A stretch of 25,983 nt of DNA from a virus: positions 1 to 25,983 of the IMG/VR virus record IMGVR_UViG_3300042691_044710; one strand, given 5' to 3'. Made by a program: the position numbers and the translations under genes. Shown piece by piece: positions 23,604 through 25,983 of this stretch (the stretch's first letter is position 1; the number at the start of each line of letters is the position of its first letter). Below the pieces are notes generated by a model. The model was not told the origin of the DNA, ran no database searches, and saw only the letters and a list, made by a program, of their open reading frames with translations.

Positions 23604-24977
23604 ATGACATTAAGTAGTTTAGAGAATTATGGAATCGGATTCCAAACAAAAGTTATCTCTGCTTTATTAACAGATAAGCCCTTCTTACAAAATGTAAATG
23701 ATGTCTTAACAGAAGAATATTTTAGTAATACAGCTCATAAGTGGGTAGTTAATGAAGTATTAAAATATTATCATAAGTATCATACAAATCCTACAATGGA
23801 TGTTCTTAAAGTAGAAATGAAGAGACTTGACAATGAAGTACTTCAAGTATCTATTAAAGAACAATTAAAAGAAGCATATAGATCATCTGATGAAAGCGAT
23901 TTAACTTATGTAAAACAAGAATTTACTAATTTTTGTAAAAACCAGCAATTGAAAAAAGCGCTTTTAAGTTCAGTTGATTTATTAAAAGCAGGTGACTATG
24001 ACTCAATTAGATCATTAGTTGATGGCGCTTTACGTTCAGGTCAAGACAAAAATATTGGTCATGAATATAATAAAGATACTGAGTCAAGATATCGTGAAGA
24101 AGATAGAACACCAATTCCTACACCTTGGAATGAATTAAATGGATTATTACAAGGTGGATTAGGTGAAGGTGATTTTGGATTAATATTTGGTAATCCAGGA
24201 GGTGGTAAAAGTTGGAGTTTAGTAGCATTAGGAGCATATGCAGTACAAGCAGGTTTTAATGTCATACATTATACATTAGAATTAGGTGAAAGTTATGTAG
24301 GTAGACGATATGATGCTTTTTTTACTCAAATACCTGTAAATAAAATTACTAAATTTAAAGACAGAGTTGAAGAAGCAACATCACAATTACCAGGTAATTT
24401 GATTATTAAAGAATATCCAATGGGTAAAGCATCTATAAGTACTGTAGAAGCACATATTAAAAAATGTATTGATTTAGATTTTAAACCAGATCTAATTATT
24501 ATTGACTATGTGGATCTCTTATCATCAAAAAGAAATAACCGTGAACGGAAAGATGAGATAGATGATATTTATACAAGTACGAAAGGATTAGCTCGTGAAC
24601 TTAAATTACCTATCTGGAGTGTTTCACAAGTAAATAGAGCAGGCGCTAAAGATAGTATTATTGAAGGTGATAAAGCAGCTGGATCCTATGACAAAATGAT
24701 GATCGCAGATTTTGCGATTTCTTTGTCTCGTCAAAAGAAAGATAAAGTAAATGGAACAGGTAGATTTCATATTATGAAAAACAGGTATGGTATGGATGGA
24801 CTTACTTTTAATGCTAAAGTAGATACATCAACTGGTCACATTGAATTTTTAAATCAACTAAATGAGGATGATGAAGATGATTTAGTACAAAGTAGTAAAC
24901 CAAATAAAATGAGTGGTGACTTTGATGATTTAGATAGAGAAATTTTAGCACAACAATTCTTTGCATTGAACAAATAA
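23604..24977 (+). CDS. Replicative DNA helicase (T4 gp41, DnaB-like)
   Basis: This hexameric helicase unwinds DNA at the fork and is expected to move 5' to 3' on the lagging strand, as DnaB/gp41. The N-terminal domain (about 1-150) is helical as in the family. The RecA-like core has Walker A FGNPGGGKSWS (195-205), a strand HYTLELGE near 222-229, Walker B LIIIDYVDLLSS (297-308, Asp 301), and motif-4-like ADFAISLSRQ followed by FHIMKNRYGMDG, including the Arg of the KNRYG segment. Length 457 is close to T4 gp41 (475). The C-terminal end is acidic. It starts five bases after the nuclease gene. No separate primase gene is visible in this window. Confidence 0.92.
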   Translation: MTLSSLENYGIGFQTKVISALLTDKPFLQNVNDVLTEEYFSNTAHKWVVNEVLKYYHKYHTNPTMDVLKVEMKRLDNEVLQVSIKEQLKEAYRSSDESDLTYVKQEFTNFCKNQQLKKALLSSVDLLKAGDYDSIRSLVDGALRSGQDKNIGHEYNKDTESRYREEDRTPIPTPWNELNGLLQGGLGEGDFGLIFGNPGGGKSWSLVALGAYAVQAGFNVIHYTLELGESYVGRRYDAFFTQIPVNKITKFKDRVEEATSQLPGNLIIKEYPMGKASISTVEAHIKKCIDLDFKPDLIIIDYVDLLSSKRNNRERKDEIDDIYTSTKGLARELKLPIWSVSQVNRAGAKDSIIEGDKAAGSYDKMMIADFAISLSRQKKDKVNGTGRFHIMKNRYGMDGLTFNAKVDTSTGHIEFLNQLNEDDEDDLVQSSKPNKMSGDFDDLDREILAQQFFALNK

Positions 24978-24982
24978 AAATT

Positions 24983-25933
24983 ATGATAACTGAACCAAGA
25001 ATTTATTACAAACCATTCGAATACCAAGACGCATTCGATTTCTATAAGAACCAGCATAGGGCCCATTGGCTAGCTGATGAGGTACCTTTAGCATCCGATT
25101 TAAATGATTGGAAATTAAAATTAAATGAATCCGAAAAAAACTTAATCGGTAATATTTTAAAATCATTTGCTCAAACAGAAGTACACGTTAATGATTACTG
25201 GTCAACAAAAGTATCAGTATGGTTCCCAAAACCTGAAATTCAAGCTATGGCTCGTGTGTTTGCTGATTTTGAATCAATTCATGCTGAAGCATATGCTCGT
25301 TTAAATGAAGAATTAGGTTTAGATGACTTTAGAGCATTTTTAGAAGATGAAGTATCAAAAGCTAAAATTGATCGTTTAATTGAAGTACCTGGAGAATCAT
25401 TAGAGGAAAGAGCACTATCATTAGCTATATTCTCAGCATTTACTGAAGGTGTAAATTTATTTAGCTCATTTGCTGTACTAATGAGTTTCCAATTAAGAAA
25501 CTTAATGAAAGGTACAGGTCAAATTGTTGAATGGAGTGTAAGAGATGAATCATTGCATTCAAAAGCAGGATGTTGGTTATATAGAACATTACTTAAAGAA
25601 TGTCCTGAATTAGATACTGCTGAAATGAGAAATAAAATTGTTGAAGCATGTGAGTTATCAGTTCAACTTGAATTTGATTTCATTGAAAAAGCATTTGAAA
25701 TGGGTGATATTGAAGGCTTAAATAAAGAACAATTAAAAGCATTTATCAAAGCCAGAGCAAATGAAAAAATGATTGAATTAGGTTATAATGCAATTTATAA
25801 TGATGTAGATCCTAATCTAGTTAAACAAATGGAATGGTTTGGTCACTTAACAAGTGGTAAAACACATCAAGACTTCTTTGCAGGTCGAGTAACAAGTTAT
25901 TCAAAATCAACAGCAGATTGGGACGATTTATAA
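24983..25933 (+). CDS. nrdB: Ribonucleotide reductase class I beta subunit (NrdB)
   Basis: NrdB carries the di-metal centre and radical that start reduction of ribonucleotides to deoxyribonucleotides. All six metal ligands are visible: Glu 66, Glu 97, His 100, Glu 155, Glu 189 and His 192 (in AQTEV, FESIHAEAY, FTEGV and RDESLH). Tyr 104, seven residues after Glu 97, matches the radical Tyr 122 of E. coli. The first ligand is Glu rather than the Asp 84 of E. coli NrdB. The C-terminal tail ends STADWDDL, a type that docks on the alpha subunit. Length is 316, on the short side of the family. The ATG follows the helicase gene by five bases. Confidence 0.94.
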   Translation: MITEPRIYYKPFEYQDAFDFYKNQHRAHWLADEVPLASDLNDWKLKLNESEKNLIGNILKSFAQTEVHVNDYWSTKVSVWFPKPEIQAMARVFADFESIHAEAYARLNEELGLDDFRAFLEDEVSKAKIDRLIEVPGESLEERALSLAIFSAFTEGVNLFSSFAVLMSFQLRNLMKGTGQIVEWSVRDESLHSKAGCWLYRTLLKECPELDTAEMRNKIVEACELSVQLEFDFIEKAFEMGDIEGLNKEQLKAFIKARANEKMIELGYNAIYNDVDPNLVKQMEWFGHLTSGKTHQDFFAGRVTSYSKSTADWDDL

Positions 25934-25941
25934 AATAAAAT

Positions 25942-25983
25942 ATGAGCATACAAGTTAATACAACAAATTGGATTAAAGGAAAA
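25942..25983 (+). CDS. Start of a gene cut by the window edge
   Basis: ATG at 25942, preceded by AAAATAAAAT and eight bases after nrdB, opens a frame that continues out of the window. Only 14 residues are visible (MSIQVNTTNWIKGK). The alpha subunit of ribonucleotide reductase is the expected neighbour of nrdB, but 14 residues cannot confirm this. Confidence 0.5.
   Translation, partial: MSIQVNTTNWIKGK

Noticed and set aside
24702-24718. ATCGCA / TGCGAT hairpin in the helicase gene.
   Set aside because: Six base pairs with a five-base loop is expected by chance in a sequence of this length, and it follows the coding pattern of a conserved motif.
25942-25983. Naming the final open frame nrdA.
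   Set aside because: Fourteen residues contain no diagnostic motif, and position next to nrdB alone is not enough.

Overview
This window is part of the genome of a large, tailed, contractile (T4-like) bacteriophage. All genes lie on the + strand, packed with short gaps or overlaps of a few bases. The base composition is strongly A+T-rich. The tail sheath, tail tube, neck, baseplate, gp32, UvsX, 5'-nuclease, gp41 helicase and class I ribonucleotide reductase genes are all recognisable. The host is probably a member of the Bacteroidota: almost no gene has a Shine-Dalgarno sequence (starts are preceded by A/T-rich stretches such as AAATAAAATG or AAAGTTATG), and one promoter-like site matches the Bacteroidota -33 TTTG / -7 TAnnTTTG pattern. 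The host assignment is an inference.

Layout. 1-756: end of a cut-off gene and two small structural-type genes. 768-3380: neck and tail-completion genes resembling T4 gp13, gp14 and gp15. 3401-5849: an accessory block with a putative receptor-binding fibre carrying YadA-like repeats, a possible glycosidase-like surface protein and a small coiled-coil protein. 5908-8176: tail sheath (gp18) and tail tube (gp19), closed by a terminator. 8276-9299: a gp26-like baseplate or tail-assembly gene overlapped by a second reading frame. 9342-12044: tape measure. 12089-17967: a small unknown protein, a gp48/gp54-like tube initiator, a gp53/LysM-like wedge protein and a large hub protein with a C-terminal cell-wall-lysis domain. 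17980-18576: an unknown protein ending the structural run. 18576-18667: a cluster of hairpins including a strong terminator. 18704-25983: replication and nucleotide metabolism, with a short and divergent family A DNA polymerase, an unknown partner, gp32-like single-strand binding protein, UvsX recombinase, 5'-nuclease (T4 RNase H type), gp41 helicase, NrdB and the first codons of another gene.

How it works together. The first two thirds build the neck, contractile tail and baseplate; the last third copies the genome. Eight copies of a motif, ATATTTAT(A/C)AYAAA, sit just upstream of genes, mostly structural ones, and are probably the late promoters. Their core is the reverse complement of the T4 late promoter TATAAATA. 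The least expected parts are this promoter family, the small family A polymerase where a T4-like phage normally has family B gp43, the overlapping gp26/second-frame pair with two T7 runs, the cysteine-free gp32, and the abutting hairpins between the two modules. No tRNA gene, CRISPR array, insertion sequence or integrase was seen.
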